From positions 3,589,501 through 3,653,500 of the forward strand of contig JANJXV010000049.1 in assembly GCA_024803745.1 (NCBI GenBank): DNA of 64,000 nt, in the 5' to 3' direction. The position numbers and the translations under genes were made by a program. Source of the DNA: Megascapheus bottae. Taxonomy: Eukaryota > Chordata > Mammalia > Rodentia > Geomyidae. Positions 22,101 through 32,342 of this stretch are shown piece by piece (the first letter of the stretch is position 1; every line of letters begins with the position of its first letter). A model generated the notes under the pieces. That model saw only the letters and a program-made list of their open reading frames with translations, had not been told where the DNA came from and ran no database searches.

Positions 22101-24340
22101 ATGGTTAGTGTTAGGGTTAGGTTCAGGGTTAGATTTAGGCTTAGGGTTAGGATAAGGGTTAGGGTAAGTGTTAGGGTTAGACTTAGGGTTAGGATTAGGA
22201 TAAGGGTAAGGGTTAGGGTTAGGGTTAGTTTTAGGGTAAGGGTTAGGGTTACGTTTAGGGTAAGGGTAAGTTTTAGGGTTAGGGTTAGGGTTAGGTTTAG
22301 GGTAAGGGAAAGGGTTAGGGTTAGGCTTAGGGTAAGGGTTAGGGTTAGGGTTAGGGTTAGCGTTAGGGTTAGGTTAAGGGTTAGGGTTAGGGGTTAGGGT
22401 TAGGATTAGGCTTAGGGTTACGGTAATGATTAGGGTTAGGCTAAGGGTAAGTGTTAGGTTTAGGGTTAGCGTTAGGGTTAGGGTTAGGGTTAGGGTTAAG
22501 ATAAGGGTAAGGATTAGGGTTAGGTTTAGCGTTATGATTAGGGTAAGGTTTAGTGTTAGGTTTAGGGTAAGGGTAAGGTTTAGGGTTAGGGTTAGGGATA
22601 GGGTTAGGATTAGGGTTATGTTTAGGCTTACGGTTAGGGTTAGGGTTAGGGTTAGGTAATGATTAGGGTTAAGCTAAGGGTAAGTGTTAGGGTTAGGGTT
22701 AGCGTTAGGGTTAGGGTTAGGGTTAGGGTTAGGGTTAGGATCAGCGTTAGGGTAAGGGTAAGGGTAAGTGTTAGGGTTAGGGTTAGGGTTAAGGTATGGG
22801 TTAGGGTTAGGGTTAGGGTAAGGGATAGGGTTAGGGTTAGGTTTAGGGTTAGGGTTAGGGTTAGGGTAGGGTTAGGGTTTGGGTAAGTGTTAGGTTTAGG
22901 TTTAGGGGTTAGGGTTAGGGTTAGGGTTAGGTTTAGGGCTAGGGTTAGGGTAAGGTTAAGGGTTAGGGTTAGGGTTAGGGTTAGGGTTAATGTTAGGTTT
23001 AGGGTTAGGGTTAGGGTAAGGGCAATTGTTAGGGTTAGGGTTAGGGTTAAGGTTAGAGTTAGTGTTAGGGTTAGGTTTAGGTTTAGGTTTAGGGTTAGGG
23101 TTAGAATAAATGTAAGGGTTAGGGTAAGGGTTAAGGTTAGGGTTAGGGTTAGGGTTTGGTTAAGTTTAGGGTAAGGGTAAGGTTAGAGTTAGAGTTTCGT
23201 TTAGGGTTAGGGAAAGGGTTAGGGTTAGGGTTACGGTTAGGGTTAAGGTTAGGGTTAGGGTTTGGTTAGGGTTAGGGTAGGGTTTAGGGAAAGGTTAAGT
23301 GTTAGGTTAGGGTTAGGGTTAGGATAAGTGTAAGGGTTAGGGTTAGGGGTTAGGCTTAGTGTTAGGGTTAGGGTTAGGGTTAGGATTAAGGTAAGGGTTA
23401 AGGTTAGGGTTAGGTTAAGGGTTAGGGTTAGGGTTAGGGTTAGGGATAGGTTTAGGGTTAGGGTTAGGGTTAGGTTTAGAGTTAGGTTTATAGTTTGGTT
23501 AAGGCAAGGCTTATGGTTAAGGTAAGGGTTTGGGTTAGGATTAGGGTTAGGTTAGATTTGGGGTAGGGTTAGGGTTAGGGTAAGGGCAAGGTTTAGGGTT
23601 AGGTTTAGGGTTAAAGTTAGGGTTAGGGTTAGGTTTAGGGTTAGGGTTGGGGTAACGGTAAGGGTTAAGTTTGGGGTTAGGGTTAGGGTTAGGGTTAGGA
23701 TTAAGGTAAGGGTTAAGGTTAGGGTTAGGGTAAGGGTTAGGGTTAGGGTTATGGTTAGGGTTAGGTTTAGGGTTAGGGTTAGGTTTTTGGTTAGGGTTAG
23801 GTTTGGAGTTAGGTTTTGGGTATGGTTAAGGGTAAGGGTTAGTGTTAGGGTTAGGGTTAGGGTTAGGTTAAGGGTTATGGGTGGGTTAATGTAAGGGTTA
23901 GGGTTAGGGTAAGGGTACTGGTTAGGGTTAGGTTTAGGGTTAGGGTTAGGGTTAGGGTAACGGTAAGGGTTAGGGTTAGGTTTAGGTTTAGGTTTATGGT
24001 TAGGGTTAGGGTAAGGGTAAGATTTATGGTTAGGGTTATTGTTAAGTTTAGAGCAAGGGTAAGGCTTAGGGTTAGGGTTAGGCTTAGGGTTAGGATAAGG
24101 GTAAGGGTTAGGATTAGGGTTAGGTTTACGGTAAGGCTTAGGGTTAGGGTTAGGTTAGGGGTTAGGGTAAGGGTAAGGGTTAGGGTTAGGGTTAGGTTTA
24201 GGGTTAGGGTTAGGTTTGGGTTAGGGTTAGGGTTAGGCTTAGGGTTAGGGTTAGGTTTAGGGTAAGGGTAAGGGTTAGGGTTAGGGTTAGGCTTAGGGTT
24301 AAGGTAAGGGTAAGGATTAGGTTTAGGGTTAGGGTTAGGG
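22100..24340 (+). repeat. Mixed array with partial delta, epsilon and other modules
   Basis: 22100-22400 resembles delta, and 22405-22600 resembles epsilon (TAATGATTAGGGTTAGGC). 22640-22870 shares GTTAAGCTAAGGG and GGATCAGCGTTAGGG with 42640-42860 and 43660-43880. The string GGGCAATTGTTAGGG near 23021 is shared with 560, 41102 and 44723. The remainder to 24340 is degenerate array without a clear partner. No gene is present. Confidence 0.76.
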
Positions 24341-25041
24341 TTAGGGTAAAGTTAAGGGTTAGGGTTAGTGTTAGGTTTAGGTTTAGCGTTAGGGTTAGGG
24401 TAAGGGTAAGGGTTAGGGTTAGGGTAAGGGTAAGATTTATGGTTAGGGCTAGGGTTAGGTTTAGGGTAAGGGTTAGGGTTAGGGTTAGGGTTAGGGTAAG
24501 GGTAAAGGTATGGGTTAGGTTTACGGTAAGGGTAAGGTTTATGGTTAGGTAGGGGTTAGGTTTAGGGTAAGGGTAAGGTTTAGGGTTAGGGTTAGTTTTA
24601 GGCTTAGGGTAACGGTTAGGGTTAGCGTTAGGGTTAGGGTTAGGGTTAGGGTTAGGGTAGGGGTTAGGGTAAGAGTAAGGGTAAGGGTTAGGGTTAGGGT
24701 TAGGGTTAGGGTTAGGGTAAGGCTAAGGGTTAGGGTTAGGCTTAGGGTAAGGGTTAGGGTTAGGCTAAGGGTAAGGGTTAGGGTTAGGGTTAGGCTTAGG
24801 GTAAGGGTTAGGGTTAGGGTAAGGGTAAGGGTTAGGGTTAGGATTAGGGTTAGGTGTTAGGGTAAGGGTTAGGGTTAGGGTTAGGTATACGGTTAAGTTT
24901 AGGGTAAGGGTTAGGTTTAGGGTTAGGGTTTGGGTTAAGGTTAGGGTTAGGGTAAGGGTTAGGGTTAGGGTTATTGTTACGGTTAGGATTTGGGTTAAGG
25001 TTAGGGTTAGGGTTAGGGTTAGTGTTAGGTTTAGGGTAAGG
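24341..25041 (+). repeat. 700 bp segment repeated from 15.08 kb, copy 2
   Basis: Matches 15075-15775 at offset 9266 almost perfectly, including GGTATACGGTTAAG at 24884. To the right it jumps to AGCATTAAGG near 25051, which in the 14.2 and 16.2 kb copies comes several hundred bases later. This copy has therefore lost the second half of alpha. Confidence 0.88.
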
Positions 25042-26400
25042 GTTAGGGTTAGCATTAAGGTTAGGGTTAGGGTAGGGGTAAAGTTTAGAGTTAGGGTTAG
25101 GCTTAGGGTTAGGGTTAGGGGTTAGGGTTAGCGTTAGGTTTAGGGTTAGGTTTAGGGTAAGGATAAGAGTTAGGGTTATCGATAGGGTTAGGGTTCGGGT
25201 TAGGTATAGGGTTAAGGTTAGGTTTAGAGTTAGGGTTAATGTAAGGGTAAGGGTTAGAGTTAGGCTTAGGGTTAGGGTTAGGGTTAAGGTTAGGGTTAGG
25301 GTTATGGTTAGGGTTAGGGGTTAGGGTTTGTGTTAGATTTAGGCTTAGGGTTTGGGTAAGGATAATAGTTAGGGTTAGGGATAAGTTTAGGTTTAGGGTT
25401 AGGGTAAGCGTTAGGGTTAGGGTTATGGTTAAGGTTATGGTTAGGGTTAGGGTAAGCTTAAGGGTTAGGTTTAGGGTTATGGTAAGGGTAAGGATTAGGT
25501 TTAGGGTTAGGGTTAAGTTTACGGTTAGGGTTAGGGTAAGGATAAGGGTAGGGTAAAGGTTAGGGTTAGGGTAAGGGTTAGGGTTATGGTTAGGGTTAGG
25601 GAAAGGGTAAGTGTTAGGTTTAGGGTTAGGGTGAGGGTAAGGGTTTGGGTTAGGGTTACGGGTTAGGGCTAGGGTTAGGGTTAGGGTTAGGGTTAGGTTT
25701 AGGGTTAGGGTAAAAGTAATGGTTAGGGTTAGGGTTAGAGTTAGTGTTAGTGTTAGGTTTAGGCTTAGTGTTAGAGTAAAAGTAAGGATTAGGGAGAGGG
25801 TTAGGGTTAGGGTTAAGGTTAAGGTTAGCGTTAGGGTTAGGGTTAGTTTAGGGTAATGTTTAGGGTAAGGGTAAGTGTTAGGATTAGGGTTAGGGTTAGG
25901 TTTAGGTTTAGGGTAAGGGGTAGGTTCTGGTTATTGTAAGGGTTAGGGGTAGGGTTCGGGTTAGATTTAGAGTTAGGTTAGGGTAAGGGTAAGGGTTAGG
26001 GTTAGGGTTAGGGTTAGTGTTAGGTTAAGGATTAGTTTTAGGGATTAGGGTTAGGGTTAGGGTTAGCGTAATGGTTAGGATTAGGCTAAGGGTAAAGCGT
26101 AGTGTTAGGGTTAGGGTTAGGTTTAGGTTTCAGATTAAGGTTAGGGTTATGGTTAGGGTAAGGGTAAGGGTTAGGGTTAGAGTTAAGTTTAGGGTTAGCG
26201 TTAGGCTAAGGGTAAATGTTATGGTTAGGGTTAGGGTTAGGGTAAGGGTAAGGGTTAGGGTTAGGGTTAGGATTAGGGTTAGGTTTAGGGTTAGGGGAAG
26301 AGTAAGGGTTAGGGTTAGGGTTTGGTTTAGGGTAAGGGTTAGGGTTAGGTTTAGCGTTGGGCTTAAGGTTAGGGATAGTGTTAGGATAAGGGTAAGGGTT
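25041..26400 (+). repeat. Zeta and beta modules, copy 3 (truncated cassette)
   Basis: Zeta starts TAGCGTTAGGTTTAGGG near 25129 and continues through GTTAGATTTAGGCTTAGG (25333) and GTAAGCTTAAGG (25453). Beta has GGTTCTGGTTATTG near 25922 and GGTAAAGCGTAGTG near 26091, a diverged form of the marker. About 100 bases past the end of beta similarity (26380-26400) the sequence enters the 5930 bp unit, so gamma to epsilon do not follow in the usual form. No gene is present. Confidence 0.8.
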
Positions 26401-28800
26401 AGGGTTAGGGTTAGGGTTAGGGTAAGGGTTAGGGTTAGGTTTAGGGTAAGGGTAAGTTTTAGGATTAGGGTTAGGATTAGGGTTAAGTTTAGGCTAAGGG
26501 AAAGGGTTAGGCTGAGGGTTAGGGTTAGGTTTAGGTTTAGGGTAAGGGAAAGGGTAAGGGTTAGGGTTAGAATTAGGGTTAGGGGAAGGGTTAAGGTTAG
26601 GGTAAGGTTTAGGGTTAGGGTAGGGTAGGGTAAGGGTAAGTTTTAGGGGTAGGGTTAGTGTTACGACAAGTGTAAGGGTCTGAGTTAGGGTTAGGGTTAT
26701 GTTTGGGTTTTCCGTTACGTAAGGGTAAGGGTTAGGTTTAGGGTTAGGGTTACCGTTAGTTTTAGGTTTATGGTTGGGGTTATGGTTAGGTTTGGGGTTA
26801 GGGTTAGGGTAAGGGTAAGGTTTAGGGTTAGGGTTAGGGTTAGGTTTAGGGTTAGGGTTATGGGTAATGTTAGGGTTAGGGTTAGGGTAAGGGTAAGGGT
26901 TAGGGTTAGGGTTAGGGACAGGGTTATTGTTAGGGTAAGGGTTAGGGTTACTGTTAGAGTTAGGTTTAGGGGTAGGGTTAGGTTTAGAGTTAGGGTAAGG
27001 GTAAGCGTTAGGGTTGAGGTTAGGGTTAGAGTTAGGATTATGGTTAGGGTGAGGGTCAGGGTAAGGGTTAGGGTTAGGTTTAGGGTTAGCGTTAGGGTAA
27101 GGGTAAGCGTTAGGTTTAGGGTTACGGTTAGGTTTAGGGTTAGGGTTATGGTTAGGGTTAGGGTAAGGATAAGGGTTAGGGTTAAGGTTAGGGTTAGGGT
27201 TAGGTTTAGGGTTAAGTTTAGGGTTAGGGTTAGGGTAAGGGTAAGGGTTAGGGTTAGGTTTAGGGTTAGGGTTAGGGGAAGGGTAAGGGTAATGGTTAGG
27301 GTTAAGGTTAGGTTTAGGGTTAGAGTTAGTGTTGAGATTAGGGTTAGGGTAAGGGTAAGGGTTAGGGTTAGGATTAGGCTAAGGGTTAGATTTAGGGTTA
27401 AGTTTAGGGTTAGGGTTATGTTTAGGGTTACGGTTATGGTTAGAGTAAGGGTATGTGTTAGGGTTAGGTTTAGGGTTAAGTTTAGTGTTCCGGTTAGTGT
27501 TAGCGTTTGGGTACGGGTAAGGGTTAGGTTTAGGGTTAGGGTTAAAGTAAGAGTAAGGGTTAGGGTTAGGGTTAGGGTTAGGGTTATGGTTAGGGTAAGG
27601 TTTAGGTTTAGGTTTAGGGTAAGGGTAAGGTTTATGGTTAGGGTTAGGGTTAGGGTTAGGGTTAGGGTGGGGTAAGGGTAAGGGTTAGGTTTAGGTTTAG
27701 GTTAGGGTTAGGTTTAGGATTAGGGTAAGGGTAAGGGTTAGGGTTAGGGTTAACGTTAGGGTTAGGGTAAGGGTTAGGGTTAGGATTAGGTTTAGGGTTA
27801 GGGTAAGGGTAAGTGTTGGGGTTAGGGTTAGTGTTAGGGTTAGTGTTCGGATAAGGGTAAGGTTTAGGGTTAGGGTTAGGGTCAGGGTTCGGGGTGTGGG
27901 TTAAGGTTAGGGTTAGAGTTAGGTTTAGGGTTAGGGTTAGGGTAAGGGTAAGGGTTAGTGTTAGGGTTAGGGTTAAGTTTAGGGTTAGGGTTAGGGTAAG
28001 GGTAAGGGTTAGGCTTAGGGTTAGGTTAAGTGTTAGGGTTAGGGTTATGGTTAGGGTAAGGGTTAGGGTTAGGTTTAGTGTAAGGTAAGGTTTAGGGTTA
28101 CGGTTGGGTTTAGGGTTAGGGTTAGGGTTATGGTAAGGGTTAGGGTTAGAGTTAGGGTTACGGTTAGGGTAAGTGTAAGTGTTAGGGTTAGGGTTAGGAT
28201 AAGGGTAAGTGTTAGGGTTAGTATTTGGTTTACAGGTTAGGGCTACGTTTAGGGTTAGGGTTAGTTTTAGGGTGAGGGTAAAGGTAATGGTTAGGGTTAG
28301 GGTTAGTGTTAGGTTTAGGCTTAGGGTGAGGGTAAGGTTAAGGGTTGGGGATAGGATTAGTGTTAGGGTAAAGGTTAGGGTTAGGGTTAGGGTTATAGTT
28401 AGGTTTAGGGTTATGGTTAGGGTTAGGGTTAGGGTTAGGGTAAGGGTAAGTGTTATGGTTAGGGTTAGTGTTAGGGTTAGCTTTAGGGTTAGGGTTAGGG
28501 TTAGGATAAGGGTAAGGTTTAGGGTTAGGTTTAGGGTTAGGGTTAAGTTTAGGGTTAGGGTTAGGGTTAGGGTAAGGGTTAGGGTTAGGTTTAAGGTTAG
28601 GGTTAGGGTTAGGGTGAGGGTTAGGCAAAGGGTTACGGTTAGGGTTAGGGTTATGTTTAGGATTAGGGAAAGGGTAAGGGTTAGGGTAAGAATTAGGGTT
28701 AGGGTAAGTGTTAGGGTTATGGTTAGGGTTATGGTTAGGGCAAGGGTAAGTGTTAGGGTTAGGGTTAGTGTAGGGTTAGCGTTAGGGTTAGGGTTAGGGT
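26400..28800 (+). repeat. Non-cassette array at the start of the 5930 bp unit
   Basis: Contains a gamma-like opening (AAGGGAAAGGGTTAGGC near 26500), then degenerate array with unusual strings such as GTTACGACAAGTG (26661), GGGTTTTCCGTTACG (26706), TAGTGTTCCGG (27484) and TTGGTTTACAGG (28226). These have no partner outside the tandem copy (+5930) that I found. The 301-codon Val-Arg frame at 26770-27675 is a phase effect. No gene is present. Confidence 0.8.
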
Positions 28801-28810
28801 TAGGATTTGG

Positions 28811-29930
28811 TTAAGGGTTAGGGTTTAGGTTAGGGTTAAGGGTTAGGTTTAGGGTAAGTGTAAGGGTTAGGGTTAGGGTTAGAGTTAGGGTAAGGGTTAG
28901 GGTTAGGGTTAAGGTTAGGGTTAGGTTTAGAGTTAGGGTTAGGGTTGGGGTTAGGGTAAGGCTAAGTGTTAGGGTTAGGGTTAGGGTTAGGATAAGAGTA
29001 AGGGTTAGGTTTAGGGTTAGGTTTAGGTTTAAGATTAGGGTTAGGGTTAGAGTTAGGGTTAGGTTTAGGGTTAGGTTTAGGTTTAAGATTAGGGTTAGGG
29101 TTAGAGTTAGGGTTAGGTTTAGGGTTAGGGTTAGGGTAAGGGTTAGGGTTAGGGTTAGTGTTAAGGTTAGGGTTAGGGTTAGTGTAAGGGTTAAGGTTAG
29201 GGTTAGGGTAAGGGTTAGGGTTAGAGTAAGGGTTAGAGTTAGGTTTAGGATTTTGTTAAGGGTAAGGGTTAGGGTTAGGCTTAGGTTTAAGGTTAGGTTA
29301 ATTGTTAAGGTTAGGGTTAAGGTAAGGGTTAGGTTTAGGGTTAGGGTAAGGGTTTTGGTTAGGGTTAGGGTAAGGATAAGGGTAAGGGTTAAGGTTATGA
29401 TTAGGGTTTGGGTTAGTGTTAGGTTCAACTTTAGGGTTAGGGTGAGGGCAAAGTTAAGGGTTAGGGTTAAGTTTAGGGTTAGGTTTAGGGTGAGGGTTAG
29501 CTTAAGGGTAAGGGTTAGGGTTAAGGTTAGGCTTAGGGTAAGGGTTAGGGTTAGGGTTAGGGTAAGTGTAAGGGTTAGGGTTAGGATTAGGGTTAGGTGT
29601 TAGGGTAAGGGTTAGGGTTAGGGTTAGGTATACGGTTAAGTTTAGGGTAAGGGTTAGGTTTAGGGTTAGCGTTAGGTTTAGGGTTAGGGTTAGGGTAAGT
29701 GTAAGGATTATTGTTACGGTTAAGGTTTGGGTTAAGGTTAGGGTTAGGGTTAGGGTTAGAGTTAGTTTTAGGTTTAGGGTAAGGGTAAGGGTTAGAGTTA
29801 GGGTTAGGTTAAGGGTTAGGGAAAGGGTAAGGGATAGGGTTAGCGTTAGGGTTGGGGTAAGGATTAGGGTTAGGTTTAGGGCTAAGGTAAGTGTTAGGGT
29901 TAGGGTTAGTGTTAGCATTAAGGTTAGGGG
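28811..29930 (+). repeat. D/alpha module, copy in 5930 bp unit 1
   Basis: Carries D-type order with GGATTTTGTTAAGGG near 29247 (compare GGATTTGGTTAAGGG in copy A) and alpha with GGTATACGGTTAAG at 29627. It has only one GTATAC marker, where 13.7 and 15.6 kb have two. Unit 2 holds the same at 34741-35860. No gene is present. Confidence 0.83.
29011..29118 (+). repeat. 54 bp tandem pair inside D
   Basis: Two copies of a nine-hexamer segment containing GGTTTAAGATTAGGG, with the AAGATT strings at 29031 and 29085. The pair is repeated at 34941-35048 in unit 2. It is not seen in the D copies at 13.3 and 14.5 kb, so it is specific to this lineage. Confidence 0.85.
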
Positions 29931-29989
29931 TAGGGTAGGGGTAAGGTTTAGAGTTAGGGTTAGGGTTACGGTTAGGGTTAGGGGTTAGG

Positions 29990-31110
29990 GTTAGCGTTTG
30001 GTTTAGGGTTAGGTTTTGGGTAAGGATAAGAGTTAGGGTTAGGGATAAGTTAAGGGTTAGGGTTAGGGTAAGTGTTAGGGTTAGGTTTGTGGTTATGGTT
30101 AAGTTTAGGGTTAGGGTTAGGGTAAGCTTAAGGGTTAGGTTTAGGGTTATTTTAAGGGTAAGGATTAGGTTTAAGGTTAGGGTTAGCTTTATGTTTAGGG
30201 ATAGGGTAAGGATAAGGGTAGGATTAAGGTTAGGGTTAGGGTAAGGGTTAGGGTTATGGTTAGGCTTAGGGTAAGGGTAAGTGTTAGGGTTAGGGTTTGG
30301 GTGAGGGTTAGGGTTTGGGTTAGGGTTATGGGTTAGCGCTAGTGTTAGGCTTAGGGTTAGGTTTAGGGTTAGGGTAAAGATAATGGTTAGGGTTAGGGTT
30401 AGGGTTAGGGTTAGTGTTAGGTTTAGGCTTAGGGTTAGAGTAAAAGTAAGGGTTAGGGAGAGGCTTAGGTTAGGGTTAAGGTTAAGGTTAGGGTTAGGGT
30501 TAGGGTTAGTTTAGGGTTATGGTTAGAGTAAGGGTAAGGGTTAGGATTATGGTTAGGGTTAGAGTTAGGGTTAGGGTTAGGATAAGGGTTAGGTTCTGGT
30601 TAGGGGAAGGGTTAGGGGAAGGGTTAGGGGTAGGGTTCGGGTTAGATTTAGAGTTAGGTTTTGGTAAGGGTAAGGGTTAGGTTAGTGTTAGGGTTAGGGT
30701 TAGGTTAAGGATTAGGGTTAGGGATTAGGGTTAGGGTTAGGGTTAGGGTAATGGTTAGGGTTAGGCTAAGGGTAAAGTATAGTGGTAGGGTTAGGGTTAT
30801 GTTTAGGTTTCGGATTAAGGTTAGAGTTACGGTTAGGGTAAGGTTAAGGGTTAGGGTTAGAGTTAAGGTTAGGGTTAGCGTTAGGCTAAGGGTAAATGTT
30901 AGGGTTAGAGTTAGGGTTAAGGTAAGAGTAAGGGTTAGGGTTAGGGTTAAGGTTAGGTTTAGGGTAAGGGTTAGGGTTAGGGTTAGGTTAAGGTTAAGGT
31001 TAAGGGTTAGGGTTAGGGTAAGGGTAAGGGTTAGGGTTAGGGTTAGGATTAGGGTTCGGTTTAGAGTTAGGGTAAGGGTAAGGGTTAGGGTTAGGGTTTG
31101 GTTTAGGGTA
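29990..31110 (+). repeat. Zeta and beta modules, copy in 5930 bp unit 1
   Basis: Zeta starts TAGCGTTTGGTTTAGGG (29992) and has lost the middle GTTAGATTTAGGC part. It rejoins at GTGGTTATGGTTAAG (30090) and GTAAGCTTAAGG. Beta has GGTTCTGGTTAGGGG near 30592, with an extra 12 bases GGGTTAGGGGAA, and GGTAAAGTATAGTGG near 30770. Unit 2 has the same at +5930. No gene is present. Confidence 0.82.
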
Positions 31111-32329
31111 ATTGTTAGGGTTAGTTTTAGCGTTGGGGTTAAGGTTAGGGTTAGTGTTAGGATAAGGGTAAGGGTTAGGGTTAGGTTAGGTTTAGGGTAA
31201 GGGTTAGGGTTAGGTTTAGGGTAAGGGTAAGTTTTAGGGTTAGTGTTAGGGTTAGGTTTATGGTAAGGGAAAGGGTTAGGCTTAGGGTTAGGGTTAGGTT
31301 TAGGTATAGGATAAGGGTAAGGGTTAGGGTTAGGGCTAGGGTTAGATTTAGGGTTAGGGTAAGGGTAAGGGTTAGTGTTAGGGTTAGGATTAGGGTTAGG
31401 GTAAGGGTAAAGGTTAGTGTTAGGGTTAGGGTTAGGGTTAGGGTTCGGAATAAGTTTAGGGATACGGTTAGTGTAAGTGTAAGGGTTAATGTTAGGGTTA
31501 GGGTTAGGGTTAGCGTTAGGCTAAGGGTAAGTGTTAGGGTTAGGGTTAGGGTAGGGGTTAGGTTAAGTGTTAGGGTTAGGGTTAAGTTTAGATTAAGGGT
31601 AAGGGTTAGGGTTAAGGTTATGGTTAGGGTTTAGGGCTAGGGTTAGGGTTAGGGTTAGGGTTAGGGGTTAGGGTTAGTCTTAGGGTTAGGGTAAGGGTTA
31701 ATGTTAGGGGTTAGGGTTAGTGTTAGGGTTAGGTTAAGGGTTAGGTTTAGGGTTAGGATAAGGGTTAGGGTTAGGGTTAGGTTTAGAGTTAGGGTAATGG
31801 TAAGTTTTATGCTTAGGGTAAGGGTTAGGGTTAGGGTAAGTGTTAGGGTTAGGTTTAGTGTTGGGGTTAAATTTAGGGTTAGGTTTAGTGTTACGGTTAG
31901 GGTTTGGGTTAGGGTTAAGATTAGGATAAGGGTAAGGATTAGGGTTAGGTTTAGGTTTAGGGTAAGGGTTAGGGTTACGTTTAGGGTAAGGGTAAGTTTT
32001 AGGGTTAGGGTTCGGGTTAGGTTTAGGGTAAGGGAAAGGGTTAGGGTTAGGGTAAGGGTAAGCTTTAGTGTTAGGTTTAGGGTTATGGTTAGGGTAAGGG
32101 TAAGGGTAAGGGTTAGGGTTAGGATTAGGGTTAGGTTTACGGTTAGGGTAAGGGTAAGGGTTAGGGTTAGAGTTAGGGTTAGGGTTAGGATTAGGGGTTA
32201 GGGTTAGGTTTAGGGTTAGGTTGAGGGTTAGGGTTATGATTAGGGTAGGCTAAGGGTAAGTGTTACGTTTCGGGTTGGCGTTAGGGTTAGGGTTAGGGTT
32301 AGATTTAGGGTAAGTGTAAGGGTTACTGT
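31110..32329 (+). repeat. Gamma, delta and truncated epsilon in 5930 bp unit 1
   Basis: Gamma has GTTCGGAATAAG near 31443; delta begins at 31698 and lacks the TTTTCTGT marker string seen at 11.28 and 19.69 kb; epsilon begins near 32205 (GTTATGATTAGGG) and is cut at the tandem junction. The complete epsilon continuation follows unit 2 at 38260. No gene is present. Confidence 0.82.
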
Positions 32330-32342
32330 TAGGGTTAGGGTT
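32325..32342 (+). other. Tandem-duplication junction
   Basis: Left of this point the sequence follows the epsilon module (compare 38255-38262); right of it the sequence follows 26401 onward. The joint falls in plain TTAGGG repeats shared by both partners, so it can be placed only to within about ten bases. This is what unequal crossing over or replication restart between misaligned hexamers would leave, and also what a graph-resolution error in an assembly would leave. Confidence 0.85.

Larger units (their letters stand above)
26400..32329 (+). repeat. 5930 bp tandem duplication, unit 1
   Basis: The unit matches the adjacent segment at a constant offset of 5930 bases with no length change that I found. 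The left boundary is sharp: 26401-26410 matches 32331-32340, while the ten bases before each differ. I noticed three substitutions between the units, at 26794, 30016 and about 31973. Internally the unit holds non-cassette array (26400-28800), then the D, alpha, zeta, beta, gamma and delta modules, and the first part of epsilon, which is cut at the junction. Since 5930 is not a multiple of six, the hexamer phase shifts at the junction. Confidence 0.93.

Noticed and set aside
28811..29428. Minus-strand Leu-Thr and Pro-Asn frames as genes
   Set aside because: They are the complementary reading of the same hexamer (CTAACC, CCTAAC). They lie opposite plus-strand frames of the same kind and show no feature of a protein.
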